Source: Bacteroidales bacterium
GTDB taxonomy: Bacteria; Bacteroidota; Bacteroidia; Bacteroidales; Marinilabiliaceae
DNA length: 64,000 nucleotides
Assembly (NCBI GenBank): GCA_024401395.1
Contig: JAKSLD010000018.1
Coordinates: forward strand, 16,569-80,568
Reading direction: 5' to 3'
A model generated the notes under the pieces. The model was given only the letters and a program-made list of their open reading frames with translations, had not been told where the DNA came from and made no database searches. Positions 10,000 through 18,930 of the stretch are shown here, piece by piece. Each line of letters starts with the position of its first letter. Within the stretch, counting starts at the first letter, position 1. Made by a program: the position numbers and the translations under genes.

Positions 10000-10010
10000 A
10001 ATCAATAATT

Positions 10011-11180
10011 ATGTCAAGCATATTAGTCATAGATGATCAGAGAAGTATTCGTTCGACGCTCAAGGACATTCTTGAGTTGGAGGGGCATGAAGTAGCGTTG
10101 GCAGAGAATGGTAAAGAAGGTGTAGAGATGCTGTCTAAGTCGAAGTATGACATATTGCTTACAGACATAAAGATGCCAGAGATGGATGGTATGGAGGTAT
10201 TAGAGAAGGCTGTAGAGATAGCCCCGGGTATGCCTGTCATTATGATATCCGGTCACGGCAATATAGATACCGCTGTTGAGTCCATCAAAAAAGGTGCATA
10301 CGATTTCATTGAAAAGCCTGTAGATCTTAACCGTCTTCTGATTACAGTTAAGAATGCTGTTGAGAAAAACGACCTAGTGGTTGAGACCAAAGTTTTGAAG
10401 AAGAAGGTTGCCAGGACGTACGATATGGTAGGTGGTTCAGAGCCTATGCAGAAGATGAGGGATATGATAGACAAAGTAGCCCCAACAGATGCCAGAGTAT
10501 TGATTTTAGGTTCGAACGGTACAGGTAAGGAACTTGTAGCAAGAGCTATGCACGAGGGTAGCAAGCGAGTAAGTGGTCCTTTTGTAGAAGTAAACTGTGC
10601 TGCTATACCGAGTGAATTGATAGAAAGTGAACTTTTCGGGCATGAAAAAGGTGCGTTTACCTCGGCTATCAAGCAACGAATCGGAAAATTTGAGCAAGCA
10701 AATGGTGGTACATTGTTCCTGGACGAGATAGGCGATATGTCACTTTCTGCACAGGCAAAGGTTCTCAGGGCATTGCAAGAGAATACAATAACCAGAGTCG
10801 GTTCGGATAAAGATATAAAAGTTGATGTCAGAGTATTGGCTGCTACGAACAAGAATCTAGCAGATGAGATTACGAAGGGCACATTCCGTGAAGACCTTTA
10901 CCATCGTCTTTCAGTTATTATAGTAAATGTCCCATCGTTGAACGAAAGAAAAGATGATATACCGGCATTAGCTGAATATTTTCTAGATATGGCATCGCAA
11001 GAGATGAATGTGGCAAAGAAAAATGTAGACGACGGTGCTATTAAGGCGTTGCAATCGATAAACTGGACAGGAAACATCAGAGAGTTCAGAAATGTGATGG
11101 AGAGATTGACGATTCTTTGTTCGGGAGATACCATTACGGCTTCTGATGTAGAATCATACGCCCGTCCATTAAGTCAGTAA
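10011..11180 (+). CDS. sigma54-dependent response regulator without DNA-binding domain
   Basis: An NtrC-type activator of 389 residues. The receiver domain (1-120) has the acidic pair D8-D9, phosphoacceptor D52 in LLTDIKMPEMDG, and the conserved Lys in DFIEKP. The AAA+ domain (about 140-375) has Walker A GSNGTGKE, the sigma54-contacting loop GAFTSA intact, and Walker B GGTLFLDEIGD. The protein stops soon after the AAA+ lid (SDVESYARPLSQ) and lacks the Fis-type helix-turn-helix that normally follows. Activators of this shape are known that work from solution. No histidine kinase is in the window; rpoN is at 47127. Function as sigma54 activator is secure, target genes are not. Confidence 0.93.
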   Translation: MSSILVIDDQRSIRSTLKDILELEGHEVALAENGKEGVEMLSKSKYDILLTDIKMPEMDGMEVLEKAVEIAPGMPVIMISGHGNIDTAVESIKKGAYDFIEKPVDLNRLLITVKNAVEKNDLVVETKVLKKKVARTYDMVGGSEPMQKMRDMIDKVAPTDARVLILGSNGTGKELVARAMHEGSKRVSGPFVEVNCAAIPSELIESELFGHEKGAFTSAIKQRIGKFEQANGGTLFLDEIGDMSLSAQAKVLRALQENTITRVGSDKDIKVDVRVLAATNKNLADEITKGTFREDLYHRLSVIIVNVPSLNERKDDIPALAEYFLDMASQEMNVAKKNVDDGAIKALQSINWTGNIREFRNVMERLTILCSGDTITASDVESYARPLSQ

Positions 11181-11207
11181 AAACAAGCAGACAAAAATAG
11201 TACGACT

Positions 11208-12281
11208 ATGAAAAGACTCATACAAATGTTAGTTATGGCGTCACTGTCGATTTTGGCGGTGGCACAAGATGTTGTCCCTACTACACCCCTAATAAAAATC
11301 AGAGATATGCAAGTCCTATCTCAGTTTGATGAGGTGTTGAAAGATGGGGTAACAGAATTGAATATAGATGCAAAATTCTGCAAGGTTGATGTGGTGGCAT
11401 GTCCTGATACGCTTGATAATACCAGGGTGGTTGCCAAACTAGAAGCAATGGACGCAGAAGATGGGTACGTAATAGATGCAGATCGCAAGGAGAGCTCCTT
11501 AGGGTTGAAAATCATTACACCGGAGCAATCGAAGGTAGCCTTCGCAGGAGAATTTCTGATTTATCTTCATAAGAAAACATCATTAAAAGTGAATGCGACG
11601 TCCGGAGCGGTCATCATTAATGGCGTTGATGAGGGTAAAATCAGCATAAAATCAGAAGGGAAGGTTAATATAGACAAGTCAAAGGGAACATTCGATGTCA
11701 AGACCATAGGTGGTGCAGTGACAATATATAAAGTATCTGGTTCACTTAATGTCAAGACTACCAGCACAATTAAAGTTGACCAGTCGGAAGGTGATTTCGA
11801 CCTTGATTCAGGTGATGCAGCTCTGTCGGTCAATGACTTTAAGGGCACATTAAAAACAACTACATTCGGAGGAAAGCAAGCTATAGAACATATGGATGGT
11901 GATTTAGACTTGAATAGCAAGGGCGGCTTAATCCGTATGACATATATTGTAGCTAATCTGATAAAGGTTAAGACCCAAAGAGGAGATGTTTCATTTGGCA
12001 ACAGTATCAAAGGTGCTATGGACATCTCGACACTTTCAGGTACTATCAGCAATGCACAGCCAATCGTACTGACAGGATCGTCGAAATTTGATTCGGAGAC
12101 GGGACGTATCAAACTGAAATTTGCCAATAAGAAAGAAGAATTGGCATTTGACGTGACTGCAGATGAAAAAGATGCTGCAATATCAGTCAAGGGAACAAAG
12201 AAGAAAAAGAAATTACAGATGGGAAATGGCAATATTATTGTAACTTCGCACTCTGTAAGGGGAGAGCAAATCTTCTCGTAA
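11208..12281 (+). CDS. secreted DUF4097-like beta-helical protein
   Basis: A 357-residue protein with the signal peptide MKRLIQMLVMASLSILAVAQ. The body is a series of short beta-strand repeats (GKISIKSEGKVNIDKSKG, GAVTIYKVSGSLNVKTTS, GDFDLDSGDAALSVNDF), the pattern of DUF4097/adhesin-like right-handed helices found widely in Bacteroidetes. The end is basic (TKKKKKLQMGNG). It follows the response regulator by 27 nt and precedes DUF4254 by 29 nt, so it is likely in the same transcript. Probable location is periplasm or cell surface. No enzymatic motif is seen and the function is unknown. Confidence 0.65.
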   Translation: MKRLIQMLVMASLSILAVAQDVVPTTPLIKIRDMQVLSQFDEVLKDGVTELNIDAKFCKVDVVACPDTLDNTRVVAKLEAMDAEDGYVIDADRKESSLGLKIITPEQSKVAFAGEFLIYLHKKTSLKVNATSGAVIINGVDEGKISIKSEGKVNIDKSKGTFDVKTIGGAVTIYKVSGSLNVKTTSTIKVDQSEGDFDLDSGDAALSVNDFKGTLKTTTFGGKQAIEHMDGDLDLNSKGGLIRMTYIVANLIKVKTQRGDVSFGNSIKGAMDISTLSGTISNAQPIVLTGSSKFDSETGRIKLKFANKKEELAFDVTADEKDAAISVKGTKKKKKLQMGNGNIIVTSHSVRGEQIFS

Positions 12282-12310
12282 CGACTATACACCCCAAATA
12301 TTATCGTGTT

Positions 12311-12913
12311 ATGAAATTCACAGAACTTTGCTGGAAAGTTTTTAATGAGTCAATAGCAGATTATCACGTTCACGATAACGTTGATCATCCTATTGCTAAT
12401 CCATATGACAAGAAAGATTTAGAGCATCTTTTGTACCATAAAAACTGGATTGATACAGTACAATGGCATTTTGAGGATATTATCCGTGATCCAAATATTG
12501 ATCCAAAAGAGGCTTTGGTGTTGAAGCGTCGTATAGACAAGTCTAACCAAGACCGTACAGATATGGTAGAGTATATAGACTCGTATTTCTTGCAGAAGTA
12601 TGCCTCAGTAAGTGTGTCTAAAGATGCAAAAATCAATACAGAGAGTCCTGCATGGGCTATTGACCGTCTCAGTATTCTTGCCTTGAAAGTCTATCATATG
12701 AAGCAAGAGACCGAGAGAAAGGATGTTGATCAGGCACATATCGAGCGCTGCCAGGCTAAGTTGAATGTACTTTTGGAACAGCATAAGGATCTATCTACAG
12801 CTATTGAGGAATTGATAGAAGATATTGAGGCTGGCCGTAAGTATATGAAGGTTTACAAGCAGATGAAGATGTACAACGATGAGACTCTAAATCCAGTGCT
12901 CTATAAAAAATAA
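12311..12913 (+). CDS. DUF4254 family protein
   Basis: A 200-residue soluble, largely helical protein (MKFTELCWKVFNESIADYHV) recognisable as DUF4254, a family almost restricted to Bacteroidetes. In many genomes it neighbours a GT9 heptosyltransferase-like gene, and here such a gene lies 0.9 kb downstream (13823), with an OmpA-like lipoprotein between. No catalytic motif is visible. A role in envelope polysaccharide or LPS synthesis is guilt by association only. Confidence 0.8.
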   Translation: MKFTELCWKVFNESIADYHVHDNVDHPIANPYDKKDLEHLLYHKNWIDTVQWHFEDIIRDPNIDPKEALVLKRRIDKSNQDRTDMVEYIDSYFLQKYASVSVSKDAKINTESPAWAIDRLSILALKVYHMKQETERKDVDQAHIERCQAKLNVLLEQHKDLSTAIEELIEDIEAGRKYMKVYKQMKMYNDETLNPVLYKK

Positions 12914-13006
12914 AGCTTCTATATGTAACATATTTTGTCTATTTCTCGTTAAAGGATAAAAAATGACAAGAAATAAACATTACTAACGTATACAAAAGAC
13001 AAAAAG

Positions 13007-13717
13007 ATGAAACTTACAAAGCTTTTTTTCGTTATCGCTATGGGCGCATCGCTCGTATTTAGCGGTTGTTCTTCAATGAGCTCAACAACAAAGGGTGCTC
13101 TTATTGGTACAGGTGCAGGTGCTGCAGTAGGTGCTGGTGCAGGTGTTGGTGTTGCTGCTATCGCAGGTAAGAACAAGAAGAAGGGTGCTATTATCGGTGC
13201 TGCTGCTGGTGCTGCAGTAGGTGGTACAGCTGGTGCTCTCATCGGTCGTAAGATGGATAAGAAGAAGAAGGAGCTCGAGGCTCTCAAGAATGCACAGGTT
13301 GAGACAGTAGAGGATACAAACGGTCTTGAGGCTATCAAGGTAACATTCGGTGAGAATGGTATCAAGTTCTCTACAAACAGCTCTGCTCTTAATGCTGACG
13401 CTAAGGCAGCTCTTAAGGAGTTCGCTGCAACAATGTCTGATATGGCTTCTACAAACATCCAGGTATTTGGTCATACAGATAACGTAGGTTCAGAGGCTGT
13501 TAACCAGAAGTACTCTAACCAGCGTGCTCAGTCAGTAGCTGATTACCTTCAGCAGTGCGGTATTGCTGCTTCACGTATCCAGAGCCAGGGTCTCGGTTAC
13601 TCAGATCCTATCGCTGACAACTCAACAGAGGCTGGTCGTGCACAGAACCGTCGTGTAGAGATTTACATCTCAGCTGGTCAGGAGATGATTGATGCTGCTG
13701 AGAACGGTACTCTCTAA
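13007..13717 (+). CDS. OmpA-like lipoprotein with glycine zippers
   Basis: The signal peptide ends in a lipobox (FSGC, Cys21), so the mature protein should be lipid anchored. Two glycine-zipper stretches (GALIGTGAGAAVGAGAGVGV and GAIIGAAAGAAVGGTAGALI, about 30-80) may insert in the membrane. From about residue 115 an OmpA C-terminal peptidoglycan-binding domain follows, with FGHTDNVGSEAVNQKYSNQR and AQNRRVEIYI. It links the outer membrane to the wall. Codons are strongly biased (GCT, GGT, CGT, CTC), which suggests an abundant protein. A terminator follows at 13752. The 93-nt leader is A/T-rich; no clear TAnnTTTG box was found in it. Confidence 0.9.
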   Translation: MKLTKLFFVIAMGASLVFSGCSSMSSTTKGALIGTGAGAAVGAGAGVGVAAIAGKNKKKGAIIGAAAGAAVGGTAGALIGRKMDKKKKELEALKNAQVETVEDTNGLEAIKVTFGENGIKFSTNSSALNADAKAALKEFAATMSDMASTNIQVFGHTDNVGSEAVNQKYSNQRAQSVADYLQQCGIAASRIQSQGLGYSDPIADNSTEAGRAQNRRVEIYISAGQEMIDAAENGTL

Positions 13718-13751
13718 TCAGTAAGGGTTTAGACTTACATTAAAAAATTAT

Positions 13752-13788
13752 AACTCTGCTATCGCATAATGCGGTGGCAGAGTTTTTT
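13752..13788 (+). terminator. intrinsic terminator after the OmpA-like gene
   Basis: AACTCTGC-T-ATCGCA pairs with TGCGGT-G-GCAGAGTT around a 3-nt loop, then TTTT. A -7-like box TATTTTTG (13791-13798) immediately follows and probably serves the GT9 gene. Confidence 0.85.
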
Positions 13789-13822
13789 ATTATTTTTGCG
13801 CCCGAATATTAAACGAACATAG

Positions 13823-14854
13823 ATGCAAAGTAATAATACTCTTTTGATCCGCTTGTCGGCTATGGGTGATGTGGCAATGACAGCTCATATCATTACTGAT
13901 TTGTGTAGACAGTATCCCGACCGTCATTTTGTATTGCTGACTACACCTATGTTCGGTGCTTTCTATCCAAAGCTTGATAACCTGGAGATTCTTGATATTA
14001 ATGTCAAGAAACAATATAGCAAGCCTTCGGATCTTTGGAAGCTGGCTCGTATATTGAACAACAAATACCATTTCAATGCTGTAGTTGATCTTCACGATGT
14101 ATTGCGCACCAAATTGTTGCGTAAATTCCTTCGTATGTTTTCTTGTTTTAAGTCGAAGGTGGTATGTATAGATAAGGGGCGTGCAGAAAAACGTGAACTT
14201 GTATCCCCTAAATGTGAGAAGAAACAGTTGATACCGATGACAGACAGGTATAAGCAGACATTGGCAAAAGCTGGACTGCCTATTGAGGAGACTCATACAA
14301 AGCAGCCAATCATGCCGATTCCTAATGCAGACGGTATTCCACAAAATAAAAACGGAGAGTATTGGATTGGTATTGCTCCTTTTGCTCAGCATCAGGGGAA
14401 GATCTATCCATTGTCCAAGATGCAAGAGGTCGTAAGAATACTGTCTTCTAAGCCTAATGTCAGACTTTTTATTTTTGGCGGCGGTCCGAAGGAGAAGGGT
14501 GTCGCTGAAGATTGGTCAAAGAATAATGATAATATTCATAATGCAATTGGTATCATGAAGTTGGATATGGAGCTTGCATTGATATCCAATCTTGATGTTA
14601 TGGTTTCTATGGATTCATCGGCAATGCATATGGCATCTCTTTTCGGCGTGCGAACAGTGAGCGTATGGGGTGCGACACATCCATTCGCAGGTTTTTTAGG
14701 CTACGGTCAGAAAATGGCAGATGTGGTTCAAAGAGAAGACTTGGATTGTAGACCTTGTTCTATATTCGGCAATAAACCCTGTAAGCGAGCTGATTATGCC
14801 TGTATGGAGATAAAGCCTGAAATTATTGCAGACAGGGTCACTAGCCAACTTTGA
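13823..14854 (+). CDS. glycosyltransferase family 9 (heptosyltransferase-like)
   Basis: A 343-residue GT-B enzyme of the ADP-heptose:LPS heptosyltransferase family. The N-terminus LLIRLSAMGDVAMTAHII has the family motif SxxGDV; the C-terminal half has GIAPFAQHQGKIYP and the nucleotide-site MVSMDSSAMHMASLFGVRTVSVWGATHP region. It transfers a sugar in LPS core or other glycan assembly at the inner membrane. It probably starts from the box at 13791. Its 3' end overlaps the 3' end of recJ on the other strand by 14 nt, with no terminator between. Confidence 0.88.
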   Translation: MQSNNTLLIRLSAMGDVAMTAHIITDLCRQYPDRHFVLLTTPMFGAFYPKLDNLEILDINVKKQYSKPSDLWKLARILNNKYHFNAVVDLHDVLRTKLLRKFLRMFSCFKSKVVCIDKGRAEKRELVSPKCEKKQLIPMTDRYKQTLAKAGLPIEETHTKQPIMPIPNADGIPQNKNGEYWIGIAPFAQHQGKIYPLSKMQEVVRILSSKPNVRLFIFGGGPKEKGVAEDWSKNNDNIHNAIGIMKLDMELALISNLDVMVSMDSSAMHMASLFGVRTVSVWGATHPFAGFLGYGQKMADVVQREDLDCRPCSIFGNKPCKRADYACMEIKPEIIADRVTSQL

Positions 14855-16574
14855 TGTCCTTGACCATAAGCTGCAGTGATGTCTTCCCGGCCCAGAAGTT
14901 CTCATCTATGTTGTAGCATAGGTGGAATGGTCTGCGTATGATGCTGTCAAACATATCACCTTTGCCAAACGCTACACCAAGCATGGTGTTGTTTGATTTT
15001 GTGTCAATAACTTCTAGTCGTAAATGTGACATATCTTTGCCGATACGACGTGAGCCACCACGGTCATAGACATTCGTTGTCTGGAATGTCGGCATAGGAT
15101 TTCCTGGCCCGAATGGTTCGAAACATTTGAGTTTCGCATAGAACTCAGGTGTTATATCTCGCAAATCCAAAGCGCAGTCAATCTCAACTTGAGGCTCCTT
15201 TTGTTCTGGAGTAATAGATTTAGCAACTATTTCCTCAAATCTGCGCTTGAATTCTTCAACATTCTTTTCCTCAAGGGTAAGGCCAGCTGCATACATGTGT
15301 CCGCCGAAATTCTTTAGCAGATCGGAACAAGCATCAATAGCCCCATACAGGTCAAACCCCTCTACAGAGCGTGCGCTGCCGGAAACCAATCCTTGAGATT
15401 GTGTCAATACGATAGTAGGACGATAGTATTCTTCGGTAAGGCGAGATGCAACTATACCGACAATACCCTTCATCCACTCTTTGTTATATAATACTGTAGT
15501 GTTCTTATTCTTGTATTCAGGGTCGTTCTGAATCATTCGCTTGGCCTCTTCTGTCGTTTGACGGTCGAGTTCCATACGATCCTTGTTGGATTTGTCAATA
15601 TCCTCGCTTACAGAGAGCACCTCTCCTTCGCTTGTTCCCACAAGAAGTCTCACAGCCTCTTTGCCCGATGACATACGACCAGCGGCATTGATGCGAGGAC
15701 CTATCTTGAATACGATATCGCTGATAGTGATGGAGCTATGTTCTGTAGTACGTTTCTTCTCTAAATCAGCAACTTTTATAATCGAACGAAGGCCTACTGA
15801 AGGATCCTGATTTATTTTCTTAAGTCCGTGAAATGCAAGAATGCGATTTTCTCCAGTCATTGGGACAATGTCGGATGCGATGCTGACTGCCAGGATGTCG
15901 AGATAGCTATATAATTCGTCCGCAGGACGTCCTTGGTGGATGTTGAGTGCCTGCATGAGTTTGAATCCTACGCCACAGCCCGACAGGTTCTTGTCAGGGT
16001 ACTCGCAATCATAACGCTTACTGTCAATTACAGCTACTGCCTCAGGTAAAGCGTCTCCTGGGGTGTGGTGGTCGCAAATGATGAAATCCACTCCTTTGCT
16101 CTTGGCATACTGCATACGCTCTACAGCCTTGATGCCGCAATCCAACGCTATTACAAGAGAGAACCCTTCTTCAGCAGCATAGTTTACACCTTTCTCGGAT
16201 ATTCCATATCCTTCGGTGTATCTTTCTGGAACATAATAGCCAAGACGCTCTTGTGGAATATATTTTTGAAGATGAGAATATACAATGGCTACAGCCGTTG
16301 TGCCATCTACATCATAATCGCCATATACCAATACTTTTTCACTATTGGCGATAGCTTTTTCAATGCGCACAACAGCCTTCTCCATATCCTTCATGAGGAA
16401 TGGATCATGCAAATCATTCAAGTCAGGGTTGAAAAAACTCTCTGCTTTCTCTTTGGTGTCAATACCTCTTTGTATGAGAAGCATTGACAATTTTTCGTGT
16501 ATTCCTAACTGTTTAGCAAACTCAACTACTTGTGTATTATCTGGTTGCTCTTTAAGCTTCCATTTTTTATCCAT
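14841..16574 (-). CDS. recJ: single-stranded-DNA-specific exonuclease RecJ
   Basis: A 577-residue DHH-family 5'-3' exonuclease for recombination and mismatch repair. Motif I is VYGDYDVDGTTAV (about 82-94), motif III DHHTPG, then DHHA1 features (INAAGRMSSGKEAVRLL) and GSARSVEGFDLY with GGHMYAAGLTL. The C-terminal OB-like domain ends TSLQLMVKDIKVG. Length and motif order are normal. It is the only minus-strand gene between 0.6 and 44 kb and is divergently arranged to hpt. Confidence 0.95.
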   Translation of the reverse strand: MDKKWKLKEQPDNTQVVEFAKQLGIHEKLSMLLIQRGIDTKEKAESFFNPDLNDLHDPFLMKDMEKAVVRIEKAIANSEKVLVYGDYDVDGTTAVAIVYSHLQKYIPQERLGYYVPERYTEGYGISEKGVNYAAEEGFSLVIALDCGIKAVERMQYAKSKGVDFIICDHHTPGDALPEAVAVIDSKRYDCEYPDKNLSGCGVGFKLMQALNIHQGRPADELYSYLDILAVSIASDIVPMTGENRILAFHGLKKINQDPSVGLRSIIKVADLEKKRTTEHSSITISDIVFKIGPRINAAGRMSSGKEAVRLLVGTSEGEVLSVSEDIDKSNKDRMELDRQTTEEAKRMIQNDPEYKNKNTTVLYNKEWMKGIVGIVASRLTEEYYRPTIVLTQSQGLVSGSARSVEGFDLYGAIDACSDLLKNFGGHMYAAGLTLEEKNVEEFKRRFEEIVAKSITPEQKEPQVEIDCALDLRDITPEFYAKLKCFEPFGPGNPMPTFQTTNVYDRGGSRRIGKDMSHLRLEVIDTKSNNTMLGVAFGKGDMFDSIIRRPFHLCYNIDENFWAGKTSLQLMVKDIKVG

Positions 16575-16597
16575 AATATATTCTCTCTTCTGAATGC

Positions 16598-16633
16598 AAT
16601 ATTAGCTATTTTCCGCATTTTTTCATAGCTTTG
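16598..16633. promoter_or_regulatory. divergent promoter region recJ / hpt
   Basis: On the plus strand TAGCTTTG (16626-16633) matches the -7 consensus, 50 nt before hpt. On the minus strand TAATATTG (16598-16605) is a 7/8 match in front of recJ. No clear -33 boxes are present. Confidence 0.45.
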
Positions 16634-16683
16634 CAACCAACTTTATTTAGCATCGTACAATTTAGCTGTAAAGAAGCAAAAAT

Positions 16684-17223
16684 ATGGCTCGAGTTAAAGT
16701 ATTAGATAAGGAATTTGAGACATCAATCCCAGAATCTACTATCCTCAAGAATATTGAGGCTGTAGCAGATAAAATGAACAAAGAGTTGGCCGACAAGAAT
16801 CCTCTTATGGTATGTGTCTTGAACGGTGCCTTTATGTTCGCAGCAGATTTGATGAAGAATCTCAGTTTCCCTTGCCAGATTTCTTTCGTTAAGGTAGCCT
16901 CATATAGTGGAACAACTTCGACAGGAACAATCAAGCACCTTATCGGTTTGAATGAGGAAATTGCAGGTAGGACTGTAGTCCTTATCGAGGATATCGTAGA
17001 TACAGGCGTTACCATCAAGGGACTAAAGGAACAGGTCCTTGGTATGGGGGCAAAGGAGGTCAAGATTGCTACATTGCTTTTCAAACCAGAGTCTTGTATC
17101 AAGGAAATCAATCCAGAATACGTGGGTATGTCTATCCCTAACGATTTTATCATCGGTTATGGCTTGGATTATGATGGTTATGGCCGTAATCTTCGTGATA
17201 TTTATTCGATAGTAAAGAAGTAA
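16684..17223 (+). CDS. hpt: hypoxanthine phosphoribosyltransferase
   Basis: A 179-residue purine-salvage enzyme making IMP or GMP from hypoxanthine or guanine plus PRPP. The PRPP motif is VVLIEDIVDTGVTIKGL (about 98-114); LNGAFMFAADL and VASYSGTTSTG are the other active-site loops. The C-terminus has FIIGYGLDYDGYGRNL, typical of the family. It is followed after 31 nt by adk, a common nucleotide-metabolism pair. Confidence 0.95.
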   Translation: MARVKVLDKEFETSIPESTILKNIEAVADKMNKELADKNPLMVCVLNGAFMFAADLMKNLSFPCQISFVKVASYSGTTSTGTIKHLIGLNEEIAGRTVVLIEDIVDTGVTIKGLKEQVLGMGAKEVKIATLLFKPESCIKEINPEYVGMSIPNDFIIGYGLDYDGYGRNLRDIYSIVKK

Positions 17224-17254
17224 TAAAAACAACAAATAAAACAACAGTAGAACA

Positions 17255-17827
17255 ATGCTTAATATTGTTATCTTCGGCCCTCCGGGTTCAGGCAAGGGCA
17301 CACAGAGCGAGAATTTGATTAAGACCTACAATCTCGAGCACATTTCAACAGGTGACCTTCTCCGTAAGGAGATAAGCACTAATACTCAACTTGGTGCACT
17401 CGCAAAGGGTCATATGGACAAGGGCGAGCTCGTTCCTGATGATGTTATCATCGGTATGATTGACTCATTCCTCGACAAGATGACTAACGCTAAGGGTGTT
17501 ATCTTCGATGGTTTCCCTCGTACAGTAGCACAGGCTGAGGCTCTTCAGGAACTCTTGAAGACTTACAAGACTGATGTTAATGTTACTCTTAACCTCAACG
17601 TACCAGACGAGGAGCTTATCACACGTCTCATCGAGCGTGGTAAGACATCTGGTCGTTCGGATGACAACCTTGAGACAATCAAGAATCGTCTTGAGACTTA
17701 CAACAAGCAGACTAAGCCAGTTCTCGACTTCTACAAGAAGCAGGGCGTAGCAGTTGACATCAAGGGTGTCGGCTCTATCGATGATATCTTCGCTGATATC
17801 AAGAAGGCTGTTGACGCTGTAAAGTAA
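17255..17827 (+). CDS. adk: adenylate kinase
   Basis: A 190-residue kinase converting ATP + AMP to 2 ADP. The P-loop FGPPGSGKGTQ is at residues 6-16, the AMP site HISTGDLLR follows, and the FDGFPRTVAQAEAL signature is at about 86-99. The LID is short and lacks the four Cys of zinc-binding forms. Strong CGT/CTC codon bias suggests high expression. A weak inverted repeat (CAGTTGTCAG / CAACTG region, 17850-17895) lies between adk and fabG. Confidence 0.96.
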   Translation: MLNIVIFGPPGSGKGTQSENLIKTYNLEHISTGDLLRKEISTNTQLGALAKGHMDKGELVPDDVIIGMIDSFLDKMTNAKGVIFDGFPRTVAQAEALQELLKTYKTDVNVTLNLNVPDEELITRLIERGKTSGRSDDNLETIKNRLETYNKQTKPVLDFYKKQGVAVDIKGVGSIDDIFADIKKAVDAVK

Positions 17828-17911
17828 TATAACATTACACAATACAAATCAGTTGTCAGTTGCTGGCAAACAATTACCGGCGATTGGCAACTGTTTTTAA
17901 TTTGATAAGAA

Positions 17912-18640
17912 ATGAAATACGCTTTAGTTACTGGTGGTAGCCGCGGTATCGGTCGTGCAGTAAGTGTCGCATTGGCTGAACTGGGGTATAATATCATCAT
18001 CAATTACCGTAGCAACGCCCAAGAGGCAGAAGAGACTCTTCGTCTCGTTCGTGAGGCTGGTTCTGACGGCGAGTTCCTCCCTTTCGACGTCGCTAATGCA
18101 GAGCAGACTGCAGCAGCTATCTCTAAATGGCAGGCTGAGCACGAGGGCGAGTACATCGCTTGCGTAGTAAACAATGCAGGTATCCGTAAGGATAATCTTA
18201 TGCTCTTTATGGGCGCTGAGGATTGGTCGTCTGTATTGAATATTACCCTCAACGGCTTCTTTAACGTGACACAACCTCTCTTGAAGGATATGTGCGTTAA
18301 GAAGTTCGGTCGTGTAATCAATATGGTTTCTCTTTCAGGCCTTAAGGGCCTTCCTGGTCAGACTAACTACTCTTGTTCTAAGGGTGGCTTGATCGCTGCT
18401 ACTAAGGCTCTCGCTCAGGAGGTCGCTCGTAAGGGTGTTACAGTTAATGCTGTGGCTCCTGGATTTATCCGTTCTGATATGACTGCCGACCTCGATGAGA
18501 AGGAACTTAAGAAGACTATTCCTGCTGGCCGTTTCGGTGAGACTAGGGAGGTTGCTGACTTGGTGGCGTTCCTCGCTTCTGATAAGGCAGGCTACATCAA
18601 TGGTGAGGTCATCTCAATCAATGGTGCTCTCTACACCTAA
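17912..18640 (+). CDS. 3-oxoacyl-ACP reductase, possibly the polyene ketoreductase
   Basis: An SDR-family ketoreductase of 242 residues, FabG-like. The cofactor motif is VTGGSRGIGRAVS (6-18), the NAG motif NNAGI follows, and the catalytic Ser-Tyr-Lys is in SLSGLKGLPGQTNYSCSKGG. It reduces beta-ketoacyl-ACP with NADPH. It lies 327 bp before the polyene operon and is separated from it by a terminator, but no other ketoreductase is present in or near the operon, so it may serve both primary and polyene synthesis. Aryl-polyene clusters normally carry such an enzyme (ApeQ-like). Confidence 0.88.
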   Translation: MKYALVTGGSRGIGRAVSVALAELGYNIIINYRSNAQEAEETLRLVREAGSDGEFLPFDVANAEQTAAAISKWQAEHEGEYIACVVNNAGIRKDNLMLFMGAEDWSSVLNITLNGFFNVTQPLLKDMCVKKFGRVINMVSLSGLKGLPGQTNYSCSKGGLIAATKALAQEVARKGVTVNAVAPGFIRSDMTADLDEKELKKTIPAGRFGETREVADLVAFLASDKAGYINGEVISINGALYT

Positions 18641-18663
18641 TTGATTTGCATAACGAAATTGCA

Positions 18664-18706
18664 GGAGGCTGTGTCAAAACAATGGCACAGCCTCTTTCTT
18701 TTTATT
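18664..18706 (+). terminator. intrinsic terminator after the ketoreductase
   Basis: A perfect GAGGCTGTG / CACAGCCTC stem with a 12-nt loop is followed by a T-rich run. The 327-bp gap 18641-18967 holds this terminator, two copies of the dispersed repeat and the operon promoter. Confidence 0.88.
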
Positions 18707-18716
18707 CTAACTATTT

Positions 18717-18757
18717 AAAAAAATTACGATGAACAAGGGTCTTCCATAGGACTAGTA
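18717..18757 (+). repeat. dispersed short repeat, copy C (divergent tail)
   Basis: A-tract, ATTACGATGAACAAGGG, then TCTTCCATAG: a mini-frame MNKGLP followed by stop. The first half is identical to the other copies; the second half has diverged. Confidence 0.75.
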
Positions 18758-18805
18758 AGGGTGCAACGTATGTCTAGTATATACCTAGCGATGTTCTATA
18801 TAACT

Positions 18806-18843
18806 AAAAAATTACGATGAACAAGGGTGCTCTCTTTATCTAG
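18806..18843 (+). repeat. dispersed short repeat, copy D (divergent tail)
   Basis: Same A-tract plus ATTACGATGAACAAGGG start, with tail TGCTCTCTTTATCTAG, giving MNKGALFI and stop. It lies 89 bp after copy C in the same orientation, before the polyene promoter. Confidence 0.75.
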
Positions 18844-18898
18844 CGTGGGTGCTCTGTAGGTTCAGAATGAGACTATCTATGAATTTTGATACACCCTC

Positions 18899-18930
18899 TT
18901 TGCTCCACTTGTGAAAAATCCTTAAATTCG
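18899..18930 (+). promoter_or_regulatory. promoter of the polyene operon
   Basis: TTTG at 18899-18902, a 20-nt spacer and TAAATTCG at 18923-18930 fit the Bacteroidetes consensus with one change in the -7 box. The ATG of the first operon gene is 37 nt downstream. Confidence 0.65.

Noticed and set aside
11567..12292. A 241-codon open frame on the minus strand opposite the DUF4097-like gene
   Set aside because: It mirrors the repeat-rich beta-strand gene; its translation is low-complexity and lacks any family pattern.
13082..13474. Cys-, Ser- and Thr-rich minus-strand frame opposite the OmpA-like gene
   Set aside because: It arises from the complementary strand of the glycine-zipper GCT/GGT codons; no homologous pattern.
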